Notes under the pieces: generated by a model | Told to the model about the DNA's origin: nothing | What the model saw: the letters and a program-made list of their open reading frames with translations, nothing else | Databases searched by the model: none | DNA from: Diplocarpon mali | Taxonomy: Eukaryota; Ascomycota; Leotiomycetes; Helotiales; Drepanopezizaceae | Direction: 5' to 3' | DNA length: 64,000 nucleotides | NCBI GenBank assembly: GCA_024741835.1 | Contig: JAENRP010000026.1 | Coordinates: forward strand, 1-64,000 | Part shown: piece by piece, positions 48,401 to 58,830 of the stretch | How the letters are laid out: each line of letters starts with the position of its first letter | How positions within the stretch are numbered: the stretch's first letter is position 1 | Position numbers and translations under genes: made by a program

Positions 48401-48961
48401 GGCTTCTCCATTGCAGGGGATACCTGCTGCCTAGAGAGCGGCGGTCTAAAGAGGTCCGAAGGCTGGAGTAGAAGTCTTGCTTCAGGTATCGCGATTGAGA
48501 TATATACTTTGATTGCTTTGTTTCAAGCACTAAAACCCTAAGCTATAATTCAGAGTTGAAAATGGCCAATGGCGATGGAACTAGCATTAATATCTTGGGA
48601 TTTTAAGCATTTGTTGGGGGCCGAGCGTAAAATTCCTAAAAGTTCATCCAAAGAATATGAAGATTTTTGAAAATCAGATAGAGAACACTTTCTGCTCGCC
48701 TACTGTGCCCCTGTTACTATCAAGTGAGTTTGTGGCATATGAAAAGAAGCGAGTACGAGTCAGATCCGAATGCAACTCGGCGCTGTAAGAAAAACAGGGA
48801 CAGTCAAAACAAAGACCAAAGACTATTTGCGGAGTCCGGTAGGTCTAAGCCTGCCGATTTTCGTGAGAAGATACTACATAAACTCGCTACTCCCCTCTGT
48901 TTCTCATCCTCTATCAGACCCAAATCATCTCAAAGCAATAATCACATCTCATATATCAACA
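45442..48961. other. Gene-poor host DNA beside the island
   Basis: Base composition is normal (CpA present, moderate G+C) and no RIP signature is seen. I recognise no gene. The longest open frame is 48,530-48,081 on the minus strand (149 codons). It is arginine/serine-rich, without recognisable domains and with no good start context, so it may be chance. Confidence 0.6.
48081..48530 (-). CDS. Doubtful open frame, 149 codons, unknown
   Basis: It is a single open frame without introns. It contains a basic Arg-rich middle (SRRRGGSNTL), no signal peptide and no membrane segment. The opposite strand is also open for 76 codons here. Nothing matches a family I know. I list it only because it is the longest frame between the island and the secreted-protein gene. 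Confidence 0.15.
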   Translation of the reverse strand: MLETKQSKYISQSRYLKQDFYSSLRTSLDRRSLGSRYPLQWRSRSVHYAKHVGFAADEVSREVSCPYDPISKTSCFEFGKTTQMGGRAKPYSFFLSRRRGGSNTLHTINKENTATQTREREHAKSLAPQYSQRYPGVQDIMVTCFYFAN

Positions 48962-49612
48962 ATGCGTCTCATCACAATCTTCTCCAGTTTCCTCGCCCTC
49001 AGCTCTGGTACGTCTTCCCGGCATTCGGCGTATTCTCTTGATCTGGTATTCTACGAGTAGACCAGCACCTGAGACCGCCCCCGAGACGCGTCCAGATTAG
49101 TAACCGCTGACCTATTGATCTTAAGGCGCCGTTGCCATTTGGTGCAACAACTACAACGATCCCGGCGTTAACGAATGTGTAAGATACGATTCGCCACGAT
49201 CTAAGAACGTCAACTGACCTCGTACTAGGCATCTGGGTACACGTCCTTCTGCGTAAGTGCCACCGTAAGAGAGGTATCATAGGCTGGATCTGATTCCAAG
49301 CACAGTGCAGCGACGCCTCAGCCCAGGACAAACCTAACTGGAAAGATGACTGCCAGGGAGGCCCAGTCTGCGCTAACGGAATCGGAGTAAGCAACAATAA
49401 TTCCATGCCTGATATGAAGATAACAGCTAACTCTCTCCTAACAGAAACAAATGTGTGTATGTATTTATCCAGCTCTGGTGCTCAGACTAGAGAAGCTAAG
49501 CGAAAGTAGTGCAAGTGATCATGTCCCATGTTATACCAAGATGAAGTATATAGCAGACGAACTGAACTCTCGAATACTGTGTATTGGAGGTAGAAGTAGT
49601 AATCGAATATGA
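48962..49612 (+). CDS. Small secreted cysteine-rich protein (effector-like), five exons
   Basis: Exons are 48,962-49,007, 49,126-49,178, 49,229-49,252, 49,306-49,386 and 49,445-49,612. All four introns start GTACGT, GTAAGA or GTAAG(T/C), and each has a CTGAC, CTGAT or CTAAC-type branch site. The first acceptor is TTAAG, the others TAG or CAG. The product is about 123 residues. A signal peptide (MRLITIFSSFLALSS, then GAVA) is followed by a Cys-rich mature part: IWCNNYNDPG, NECASGYTSFC, CSDASAQD, WKDDC and GGPVCANGIG. Six Cys fall in about 50 residues before the last exon, with more in the tail. The C terminus is uncertain: reading through intron 4 gives a stop at 49,507-49,509 instead. Extracellular action, possibly host interaction, is inferred from size, signal and cysteines only. 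Confidence 0.65.
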
Positions 49613-51685
49613 TATATTATTCTCTTGAACTTGCTACGCCTCCCTCATCAAATAGGAAACTCGTCTCGCTGCTCTATCTTTACACTAATAATCACAAAAC
49701 AACATAATTGTCTCATGAAAAACAGCGCTGCTGAGGGTGAAACGCCGATGACATTCATCTTCACTAATGGAGTACACATAGCCATCCGCATCGTCAAGCC
49801 TGCGTACATTAGTCAGAAAGACTTCTGTGCTTTCTTTCTACTCCATTGATGTGCTCAAAATACCATTTTTGCGTCGATTTTACTATATGCCTATCACTCC
49901 GAAGTCTCCTGGTCCTCGACTGGAGTTCCACCATTCATACAAACATTTGTTTACGAATCCAGGGACTACCTAGATGCTGTTGCTCAAGTCCCTCCAACTC
50001 CTACCAAACCTAGCGTGAAGTGTGGCGACGCTTCATGACCCCTCCAATCACCAGCTCACCTTTCTCACAACAGGGCCGTCTCCAACGTCTAACCTTCGTG
50101 CCGAAGCATCCAATAAGCGTTCCATAAGAGCCCCTATCATCCTCTTTCCTGGCATTAGGCTGCATGTATTCTTTTCAGAGTCACTTCAGCCATGTCTGAA
50201 CTAGGCATTTACTGAACAAGTATCGCAAGCACTGGTCTACGCACGTGCAAAATCCTACATTGGTCGATTTTCAAGTTAAGTGAGTTCGAAGACAACGGCA
50301 AGAATCCAATGAGATCCCGGTTCTCGTAGAGGCGGAGTTGGGCGTGGGTGTACCCGCGTATTACCATACCTATGGGCTCCTCCGGGCGGGTATCTAGAAA
50401 CCAGACCCTTGCTGGGTGAATACCTCAGATAACATGAATATACAAAAGAAAGCAGGCTTCACGGCACCTTGGCTATCAGATTAAGTAGGTTTCCGCATCC
50501 TTTCACTTCACTCCGCCTCCCCCCTTACTCTCATCCTCTGTTACAGCCTTACGCACACACACACGCAGAGAAAGTGACAGAGCGATCGTTGGGAAGTCGT
50601 GCAAGCTTATATACTAGAGCCATAGGTTTTATGCTAGGATAATACGGTAGATTTACACTCAATTGTAAATTTTATACCAACTCACGTAGCTCGGTATATC
50701 CGGGTCTACCGGGGTCGATCAAAATAGCACAAGATATGGCCCACACGCATATCACTTACAAATCTACCTACGCCGCCTTTGCTTGTTTGGCAAGCTGACT
50801 TGGAGAAATTAAAGGTTGTTCTTTGATAGGTAGGTAAGGTACGTTAAATGTATTATTTAGCATACGACAAAAAAGTATCAAGAGAAGTTTTCCAAATATT
50901 AATTACATCATATGAGATATATGTATATTAATACTTAATATGCCAATAATATCCAAAGCATTATGTGCTCTAATTGTTATAGTACCTGTTCTCCTGTCAA
51001 ACAGGTAGCTTAAGAGGGGAGTCTCGCTTATGAAAGTGGCACATATGCCTAAAGACAGTGGAAAAGTTGTGTGTCAGTTATGCCTCCTGGCCGCATGCCA
51101 TTTTAATCGATCCCAGATTTAGCCGGATGCGGTACCCAGCCCTCTATTTACTTGGGTTATGCGGGAACGCCCTACCCAGCACCTTACGGAGGTGTCGAGA
51201 TATAGGCGAGGCAGCTGAAGCGAGCGGGGAACAGCAGTAACACTTTTGCTTCCCGAATTGTTCCAGGGGTATATGGATGCATCATCTTTTAAGATGCAAG
51301 AGACCGTACTAGCACAGTTTTCTGGGGTTGAGTTTTCTGCCGAGAAGGGATTTTGTAGGGCAGCGTGACGGCGACATCAATACTTAGTGCAAAAAGAGAG
51401 AGAATTCAAGCGAGAATACGAAATTGACAGATTTAATTGAACAGATCAATGAGGAAAAGGGATTCAAGCCGAGGAGTACGTATATATATATATGTATGCA
51501 AATCCAGAGTCCCTGGTCTTCTGAGATCAAACAACCAAGAACCGCATAAGCAGCCTTAGAATATCCTCGAAACCAACACTCCAGGCCGTCCTTTGTAGCC
51601 TCTTCGGACACGTCATGACAGGAAGTTATTCCCTTGGCGGTGAATTGAGATCCCAGGGAGAGATCCGGCCCTTGAAATAGCCCCT

Positions 51686-51916
51686 TCATAGGCCGGGGGG
51701 GGATTTCGGCGGCAAGATGGGAATCTTGAGTGGAGAAACAATGGAAGCAGGAGCCGTTTTCCTGGGACCGGCAAACAAGCGCGATGCTCGAGTGACCGAG
51801 ACAATCGCCGCAAAAGCTGGCGTCGTCAACGTGAAGATTGGTCCCACGAACTTCTCTACGAAATCCGAGTTCTGCGATACTAGGGTGCCTGCTTGGCGGG
51901 ACAAGGTGTTAAGCAT
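51686..51916 (-). CDS. Doubtful small frame with a hydrophobic segment
   Basis: Seventy-six codons beginning MLNTLSRQAGTLVSQNSDF with a hydrophobic stretch (GPIFTLTTPAFAAIVSV). The plus strand is open over the same DNA (51,717-51,968), so only one, if either, is real. It has no recognised family. Confidence 0.2.
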   Translation of the reverse strand: MLNTLSRQAGTLVSQNSDFVEKFVGPIFTLTTPAFAAIVSVTRASRLFAGPRKTAPASIVSPLKIPILPPKSPPGL

Positions 51917-52796
51917 AATACCGGCTCCGGCTTACATCCATTGTCAGCGGCATCGAAGAGAAAGATAGACGAGAAGGACAGCGCTCCTCCGTACGCAGCC
52001 TCCGAACCAACCCAAACCCAGCCCCTTTCGTAGAGGTTTGACTTTGTTCAACAGCATAATAAGTAACAAACTTGCATCGATGAGAGCACCAGGAATGACC
52101 AAGATTCTATTCCACTGGTGGCAGTTACCAAAAAAGGCACGGCTTCTATTTTATCGTCGCTTGGATCTCCACTCTCACCAGAATCGTCAGAGGCTTCGTC
52201 CCTCTTAATCGCGACTATGATTTCATCCCGAGGAATTGGACTCGCGATCGATTCGACGGTGCTGTGCCTGTGGGCTGGTACATAATCTCCTCATCTCGAA
52301 ACAGACTCGGACCGAGCATTTGGCGACGGAGTCCATCATTCCACCCCGCTTCAACCTTGCACAGATTTGTCTCTGGCACAAGCACTAGCTGCCGAGAGAA
52401 TGCGATGCTTTTCTATGAAGTAGGGATTCACTATTGGGAGACGCTAAATGCCACTCCGCTTTATAATTCTCGAAAATTGTGTCTTCAAACCCCCAAGAAA
52501 CAAGAGCTCTGGGAAGCATGGGATTGCAGGTTTATGAAGAGGCATGTTTTCCCCGAAAACATGCCAGCAACAGACAGTCCACGCTCAGACCAAAGCCGCG
52601 TGAGCCTCGCCAGGGTTGAGAAGCAGATTGGGCTGCATGTGCCAGCCCGGCCCGCTAAACACAGATCCAATAGCCTCACTTGCAGGGTACGTCTGTGGTT
52701 TTCTTCTTCCTTTTCGCATAGACATAGAGAATCTTCGCTCAGATCACCAGCGATCATTCGAGCAAGAAGCAGACACCAAGTTCGCGGGAGAGTTTG

Positions 52797-53201
52797 CTAG
52801 AAGTGATGTAGCAGGAGAAATAAGCCCCAACCCACAACCACGGCTCCTAGGGAGTACATGGCCGAAGGGGAGAGGTAATAGAAATCCGCCCCAACAGCCT
52901 CCACACGTCGTCCCCCGTTAAGAGGCATTGAACGCAGGTACAGCGTGTTGGCTCTCATGGAGTTTGATGTCTCGCGTGGAATACAGAGCTTCAAGGATTG
53001 ATCTCGCCTTGTACTCCACCTGGCCTCGCGAGTGTAGTGATTTGGCGTTTGGCAATGATGAAATCCAATTTGGCGCGATAGAGACAAAAGCCAATGGAAA
53101 GGGAAGAAAATCAAACCATAGAGAACGAATAAATGGGCGTGGAAACCTCTTAACGATGGCTTTTTTGGGAATCGAGTCCGCACCAAAGCCCCGGGTATCA
53201 T
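52797..53201 (-). CDS. Doubtful frame with a C-terminal membrane-like segment
   Basis: Its 134 codons end in a hydrophobic run (YSLGAVVVGWGLFLLLHHF), with another near residues 25-40. It starts only 47 bp beyond the stop of the nucleoporin-like gene on the same strand, which is tight for a separate fungal gene. It may be the 3' untranslated region of that gene or part of an unrecognised small gene. Confidence 0.2.
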   Translation of the reverse strand: MIPGALVRTRFPKKPSLRGFHAHLFVLYGLIFFPFHWLLSLSRQIGFHHCQTPNHYTREARWSTRRDQSLKLCIPRETSNSMRANTLYLRSMPLNGGRRVEAVGADFYYLSPSAMYSLGAVVVGWGLFLLLHHF

Positions 53202-53247
53202 TTATACACTAGTAAATCATCGTGATCCCATCCTACATGTGACGGAT

Positions 53248-55161
53248 CTAGAAGACCTGCTGATTCGAGCCCCCGCTCTCCATGCATGCCAACGCCTTCT
53301 CGATACCCATAACATCTAATTCTCCACCATTCGTACTCTTCTCCACTAGAGCAAGTCGGCCGATGGATTTCTCAAATGACTGTTCAAGTTGTGGCTTCCC
53401 GGAAAGTAAGAGGCTAAATCGGTGTTCCCCCAGCACGAGAATCTCTGTCGATAAGCCACCGGTGGGGCTGGGAGACCTCGAGACTTGCTCGACGCCTGAA
53501 CAACGCTCGCCTTGCAGATCGACGTTCTCAAGCTTGAGCATGCGCACCCCGGCGGGGCCGCTAAACAGGTTTCCTGATCCACCACTCTTTTGTACGTTAG
53601 CTGCCCAGTATTTCGCGAGGTTGGGGATAACCGCATATGCTGCGCCGAGCCAAAAGAGAATGGATTCTTCCGGCACAGTGCCGGCCGATGACAATCGTAT
53701 CTCGGCGACTGAGATATGTCCTCGGAGTGGCCCACTGGATCGCCCGCTAAACGGATCTGCCGAATTGCGGGTTCCTGGTGTCATGGGAGCAAACCTCGAG
53801 CTGCTGATCTGCGGTGGCCCAGAAGGCCGAGACTTCACTGCTCCGTCGATGTATCCCGTGAGACTGTATTCCGATTTTGATCCTCCCTTAATACCCTGAC
53901 GGCCAAGCAGTCCCTGAGGCGCGTTTGGGCCAACTCCTTCGATGTCCCAAACTGCCCATTCTCCATCGTTGAGTAGAACGATTATCGCGCGTCCGCCAGA
54001 TACCCATTTGGCGTCTACTATCGTTTTCCGACCAAATCCCGCGTGGACTCCGCTTTGAGATGCTTCCGGATCGCTGTTTGGATTTTGAAAACCTGCGTAC
54101 AGAGAAAGCAGCCACGTCCCTTGCTCCGCGGCAGTAGCCTGCGAAATATCCTCATTTGTCCTGGTCAGGAGCTTGTAATCATAAATCCGACAAGTTCCAA
54201 AAGCTTCAGCAACCAAGAGGTGGCTCGCATAGTGTCTGGAGAGAGATGGGTTGAACGCAATCGATTTGGCAGGGGAGGAGAGACAAATCGATTGAAATGG
54301 CTCGACTGGTTTTGGAAGAGGTTTGAACTGAACCCGCCAGAGAAGCAAAATTCCATTCACCTCTCGTGAATGAGAAGCAACCACTATTTGTGGATCCGGA
54401 CGTTCTGAATCTGGCGCGGCTCCAACGAAATCTGCAGTCATCGAGACTCCATCCGAAGGCTTCTGATGACCGATGAGGACCGTGACTGTTTCCCCCCAGG
54501 TACCCTTTCCAGCGTTGGAAAGTGTGAAGTCATTCCGCAATTCAGGCCGGGCTTTGCTGGCCGGCGATGGTGGGTTGAGAGGCAAGGTCACCAGTCGGAC
54601 AGAATTATCAGCACAGGATGCCGCAAACACAATCTTCTGCTTCAGAGGCTCGATATCACGCCATGACGGGCCATCGGCGTTCAAGATCGAGGGAGGTAGT
54701 ATCGCAAGGTGGAGCACATCGGTTCCGAACCATAAATCGAGCTCTTGTAGAATGTTTGGGTATGGCTGCGAAGGGTTCTGCTCCTCTTCACTATCCACGA
54801 ACTCGGGCTTGCCTTCAAAAGGCGTCTTTGACGAGTCCTCTTCTCCATCAGAATCGAGTAATACAACGTCAGATTTGCTGGCACCGTTGGTGTTCTGATG
54901 TGTTGAAGCCTCTTGCTGGGGCTTGAAGTTCCTCCCTCCTCTCCAGAGTACCCTGACTCCGTTTTCGTGTCCGTAAAGAATGACCGTGGACCCATTGGAA
55001 GAGAGGATAGGGTGGGCTTTCGCAGTATGTACTCGGTGGGGCAGTTCGTAACTAACTGCATGGTCAGGTCACTAACGCTGAGAGCATCGGGGAAGGGCGA
55101 ACCTCAACTGGACTGTTTGGGAGGTCTTGAAGACTCTGGGTTGAGGAAAAGAAGCTGCCAT
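53248..55161 (-). CDS. WD40-repeat nucleoporin, Nup37-like
   Basis: It has two exons: 55,161-55,103 and 55,051-53,248. The 51-bp intron (donor GTTCGC, branch CTGAC, acceptor TTAG) joins TVQ to LSYELPHRVHTAKAHP in frame; without it the frame is closed. The product is about 620 residues. The N-terminal part reads GSTVILYGHENGVRVLWRGG, a first propeller blade. An acidic linker (LLDSDGEEDSSK, then VDSEEEQNPSQ) follows. Later blades include VFAASCADNSVRLVTLPLN, VVASHSREVNGILLLWRVQF, LVAEAFGTCRIYDYKLL and GEWAVWDIEGVG. In fungi such proteins are annotated as Nup37, a member of the Nup107-160 scaffold of the nuclear pore. I am sure of the WD40 architecture, less so of the name. A divergent MFS gene starts about 1.6 kb upstream. 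Confidence 0.7.
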
Positions 55162-56747
55162 TGTGGTTGGTGGTGCAGTCTGATTGCTGAGCAAGTCCAA
55201 GTTGCTTTGCCGGTCAATCGAATCGCATCTTGCGGATGCGGTTGCTGAGGAACAGGCGAATCGCCCTGCCAGATCCGAAAAATTGATTGGGGTCGCGTTC
55301 GTAGCGGAAGAAAGTAGTTGCGCTGCCGGGCGTACCGGGCCGGCTAGCCTCGTGCTGTATATAATCTCAGCACTAGGTTAAGGCTTCCGCTCGAAAAGCA
55401 CACCGAACGAAGAGTTGGGTACTGAATTGGTCGTCCGATCTCGGGCGGCGAGATATCTAGATGCAGAAGCATCTGTTCACACCAGAATCCATACCTATCG
55501 CCCTCGACGGAAGATGATCGATGCTGATTCGGGCAAACCTGCCAACACAGCGCAACATGAGTCAAGAGAGTCAAGAAGTCAAGAAGTCAGAGACTCGGGA
55601 TCGGAGATAAGGGCAGACGGCTATGACGGCAATGACGGCATCGGCTTCCGGCACTGTGTGCGGCTTCACTTCCGCGAGTTGCGCAAGATGCAGGTGATCT
55701 GTTGGAAGCAAACGAAAGAAACCGGAGCGTCTTCTCTGCTACGTACACGTATGATTGTGTACATATGTACTTCTACACCGCCAAATTAACGCTTGCCGGC
55801 CAATGGCGTCAGAGCCAAAGCCCGAGCCAGAGAGACCCGCATCCACGCGGATTTTCTTTCCTCCGTACACCGTCCAAACGTGCCGAATTATATCAACCTA
55901 TGAACATCGCAATAACGCATCTTCGCAACCTAGATAGCAACAAGACCAGCAGACCGGCAGACCGGCAGACCAGCAGACCAGCAGGCCGTACCCGGCATAT
56001 CCAACGCACGCCTCTCACCAAATACGCTCGGAACAAGCAACGAAAGGCATCCCAGATGTGGCCTCAGAAACTCCTCCGCCAGCCTGGGACGATCCCGTAT
56101 CTTCCGCACGATCTGTACGGTACGAGTGGTGCCCGTCCTCGTCCCAGATATCCTCTTCTCCAGCCGTCCTGTCCAAAGTGCATGCCGATATGACAGGGAC
56201 CGGCGCTGCGAATCACGTGGGTCCGTACATGGGGTGCAGAGAGAGAGCACGGCAGAGCATCTCAACTTGCAACGGAACCAATCCCGCCTCTAATGAGCCT
56301 AACCCACTTGGGAGCTCTTGTGGGTTGCATGCTGGCTTTGTCGTTTTTATCTTTCTACTTCTACACAGTACACCCCTCTGCCCACCTCTTATTTATTGTC
56401 AATTGCGCTCATACCGTCTTTGTTTACCTCCCTCGCTCAGTGACTCGGTTCACTGTCAACGCGATCTTATCACCAGCGTCTGGACTGCCCCAGGTGAGTT
56501 CTGATCTGTTGTTCAAAGTCTCGGTGCCTTCCATCTTGCAATCTTGCTTCTTTTCCTGGCTCGAATCTCATCTCATGCTTTTACGGGAAGCTATAGGTAC
56601 AGTACCTACGATCGAGGGCCTCGAAGATATCTGTATCATCCGGCTCGTCCTTACTTTGATCACGCCATTCCGCAATTCAGACCCCCCAATACCATATACG
56701 CACCCGGTTTATGGGTAAGATAAGAATTCCTACGTCTATACAGAACA
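55162..56747. promoter_or_regulatory. Divergent intergenic region between the nucleoporin-like and MFS genes
   Basis: This 1.6-kb region must hold the promoters of both genes. It contains a short tandem repeat at 55,943-55,987 and pyrimidine-rich tracts near 56,330-56,480. Several open frames here (for example 55,702-56,193 and 56,058-56,504) overlap one another in different frames and show no domain. I treat them as chance. Confidence 0.5.
55943..55987. repeat. Short tandem repeat, 8-bp unit
   Basis: About five imperfect units of CAGACCGG/CAGACCAG in a row lie in the divergent promoter region. Confidence 0.7.
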
Positions 56748-58830
56748 ATGCCAGACATCAGAGATGCAGAGAGGGGAAAGCTTTCCAAGCCGCCGTCGGT
56801 GGCTCGCTCCTCCCACAAACCAGACACACTGATCGAGGATCACGAGAAATATACCCGCAGCACGGCGCCCTCGCCGACTCACACCTCGCGTTCAAGCTTT
56901 TCCCACGGCTCGGTCAACTCCGATCCTCTATCGCCTCTCGAGCGCGCCTTGACTGCGACGGATCTCGCCACCGAAGCTGAGCAATTTTCGCGCCAAGCCT
57001 TAAGTTACACCAAGACGGGTGCTTCTCTCGCTAGTACGTACGCCTAACCTCCCAACCAAATCACTGGGCCATGAGAGCCCGAGTATCATCTCTCTTCTCT
57101 GGTCCTGGTTCCGGAACAGGTACAAGAGCACGTACTGATTTCATGGCTAGCAACTGGGTCACGTTTACCATCGTTTGAGGTCGAATTTAGTCCAGAAGAC
57201 CCTGAACATCCCCTCAATTGGCCGTTATGGTACCGCGGAATGGTGATTGGAGCTGTCAGCTATTCAACGTGGACCGTGGTTCTGTACAGTACCAGTTACA
57301 CAACCAGTATGCCTGGTATGATGGATGAGTTTAACGTCAAAAGCGAGTCAGTAGCAACTCTAGGAGTTACTACCTACCTCCTCGGTTTAGCTGTCGGCAG
57401 TCTGGTACTGGCTCCGTTGAGTGAAATGTACGGGAGACGGATTGTGTATGCTGGAAGCCTCGGTGTCTATTGCTTGATGGTCCTGCCATGCGCTTTGGCT
57501 ACCTCGTTATCAGAAGTTCTGATCGTTCGATTCTTTGGGTAAGCACCGGTTGAAGACGGCGGCTGATCATGGGATTTGACACACAAATAGTGCCGTCGCT
57601 GGATCTGTTATGATTGCCAATGCCCCTGGTTCGGTATCCGATATTGTCACGGAGAACTACCGTGCGCTTGCATTCAGTGTGTGGAGTATCGGCCCCATGA
57701 ATGGTCCTGTCACTGGTCCCCTAATCGGCGGATTTGTAGCAGAGTACTTAGGTTGGCGCTGGACCAATTGGCTGGTCATGATCCTGGCTGGTGTGGGTTG
57801 GATCCTTTGCTTGTCAATGCCAGAGACTTACGCGCCTATCTTGCTACAAAGGAAGGCTGCGAAGGTACGAATGGAGACTGGAGACGACAGGTGGTGGTGT
57901 CGCTATGACCAGAGATTGAGCTGTAAGACGTGCATCGTTCTTCCAGCCGATCGAATCTATACTGACAGAGACATCAGTCTTCGAGATCCTGAAGATTAAT
58001 CTTTCGAGGCCTTTCATTCTGAGCTTCACAGAACCTATTCTGTGGTTCTGGAATGCTTATGTTGCAGTACGCATTACCCACGGCAAGCAGATGTTATCTG
58101 CAGACCACTCCATCCTCGGCTGAGTATGGTATTGACTCGGTTGCAGATCATCTATGGAATTCTCTACCTCTGCTTCGTCGCCTATCCATTGGTTTACACT
58201 AGACTTCGCGGCTGGTCTCTTGGCATGACAGGGCTGGCCTATATGGGCATCGGAGTGGGAACCATGCTTGCGATCGTCACCGAGCCCTTGGCACGACGAG
58301 TCGTCAACTCCCACAAGAAGGACCCTGCCACGGGACGCGCCTATCCCGAAGCATCGATCAGTATCGTCTGCTTGGCCTCAATCCTCTGCCCCGTGGGTCA
58401 GCTATGGTTCTCGTGGACCTCCGTCCCTGTGACCATCCACTGGATATGGCCAATCCTCGCAGGAATTCCGTTTGGCGCAGGGAATACTCTCGTCTTCATC
58501 TACTCATCCAATTACATAGCAGGTTCGTATGGAATCTACGCTGCATCAGCACTCGCAAGCAATAGCGTAGTTCGATCTGTGGTCGGCGGAACTCTTCCCC
58601 TCGCTGGCCCGAAAATGTTCGCGGCTCTGACCCCGCAATGGGCTGGTACGCTCCTGGGACTCGTACAGGTGGCCTTGATCCCTATCCCGTTTGTTTTTTA
58701 CAAATGGGGAGATAGGATTCGGGCGAGGAGTCCGTTGATCAGGCAGATGCGGGACGATCAGGAGAGATTACGAGCCAAGGCGGAAGCCGCTGCGAAGAGG
58801 AGGAGGATGCAAGGAGCTGCAGGGAAATGA
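56748..58830 (+). CDS. MFS transporter, DHA1 (drug/H+ antiporter)-like
   Basis: Five exons: 56,748-57,033, 57,151-57,538, 57,591-57,922, 57,978-58,066 and 58,147-58,830. All introns are GT-AG with CTGAC/CTGAT-like branch sites, and the phases agree, giving 592 residues. A polar N-terminal tail of about 115 residues is followed by NWPLWYRGM and then about twelve membrane segments. Visible motifs are SYTTSMPGMMDEF after helix 1, LSEMYGRRIVY (motif A) after helix 2, GPMNGPVTGPLIGGF (antiporter motif C) in helix 5, GWRWTNWLVMI and PETYAP. The central loop reads KVRMETGDDRWWCRYD, typical of fungal plasma-membrane DHA1 proteins for drugs or polyamines. The substrate cannot be told. The C-terminal tail is Arg/Lys/Ala-rich. 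Skipping any intron closes the frame, so this model is well constrained. Confidence 0.9.

Larger units (their letters stand above)
49613..53247. other. Long intergenic stretch, no gene recognised
   Basis: It contains simple repeats (alternating CA near 50,551-50,566 and TA near 51,480-51,497) and overlapping open frames on both strands at 51,686-51,968 and 52,264-53,212. None carries a domain I recognise. 50,600-51,060 is AT-rich but not RIP-like. Confidence 0.5.

Noticed and set aside
53282..53899. 205-codon plus-strand frame
   Set aside because: It lies wholly within the WD40 gene on the other strand and has no domain; it is a shadow.
54681..55061. Apparent frameshift in the nucleoporin-like gene near KPTLSS
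   Set aside because: An alternative frame looked continuous at first, but the HTAKAHPILSSNGSTV reading in the main frame is better and a 51-bp intron explains the upstream closure. No frameshift is needed.
56058..56718. Overlapping frames upstream of the MFS gene as a separate gene
   Set aside because: There are three frames in conflict with one another, no domain, and they lie directly in the promoter/leader of the transporter.
57844..58314. Minus-strand frames inside the MFS gene
   Set aside because: They are shadows of exons 3-5; the plus-strand model has consistent intron phases.
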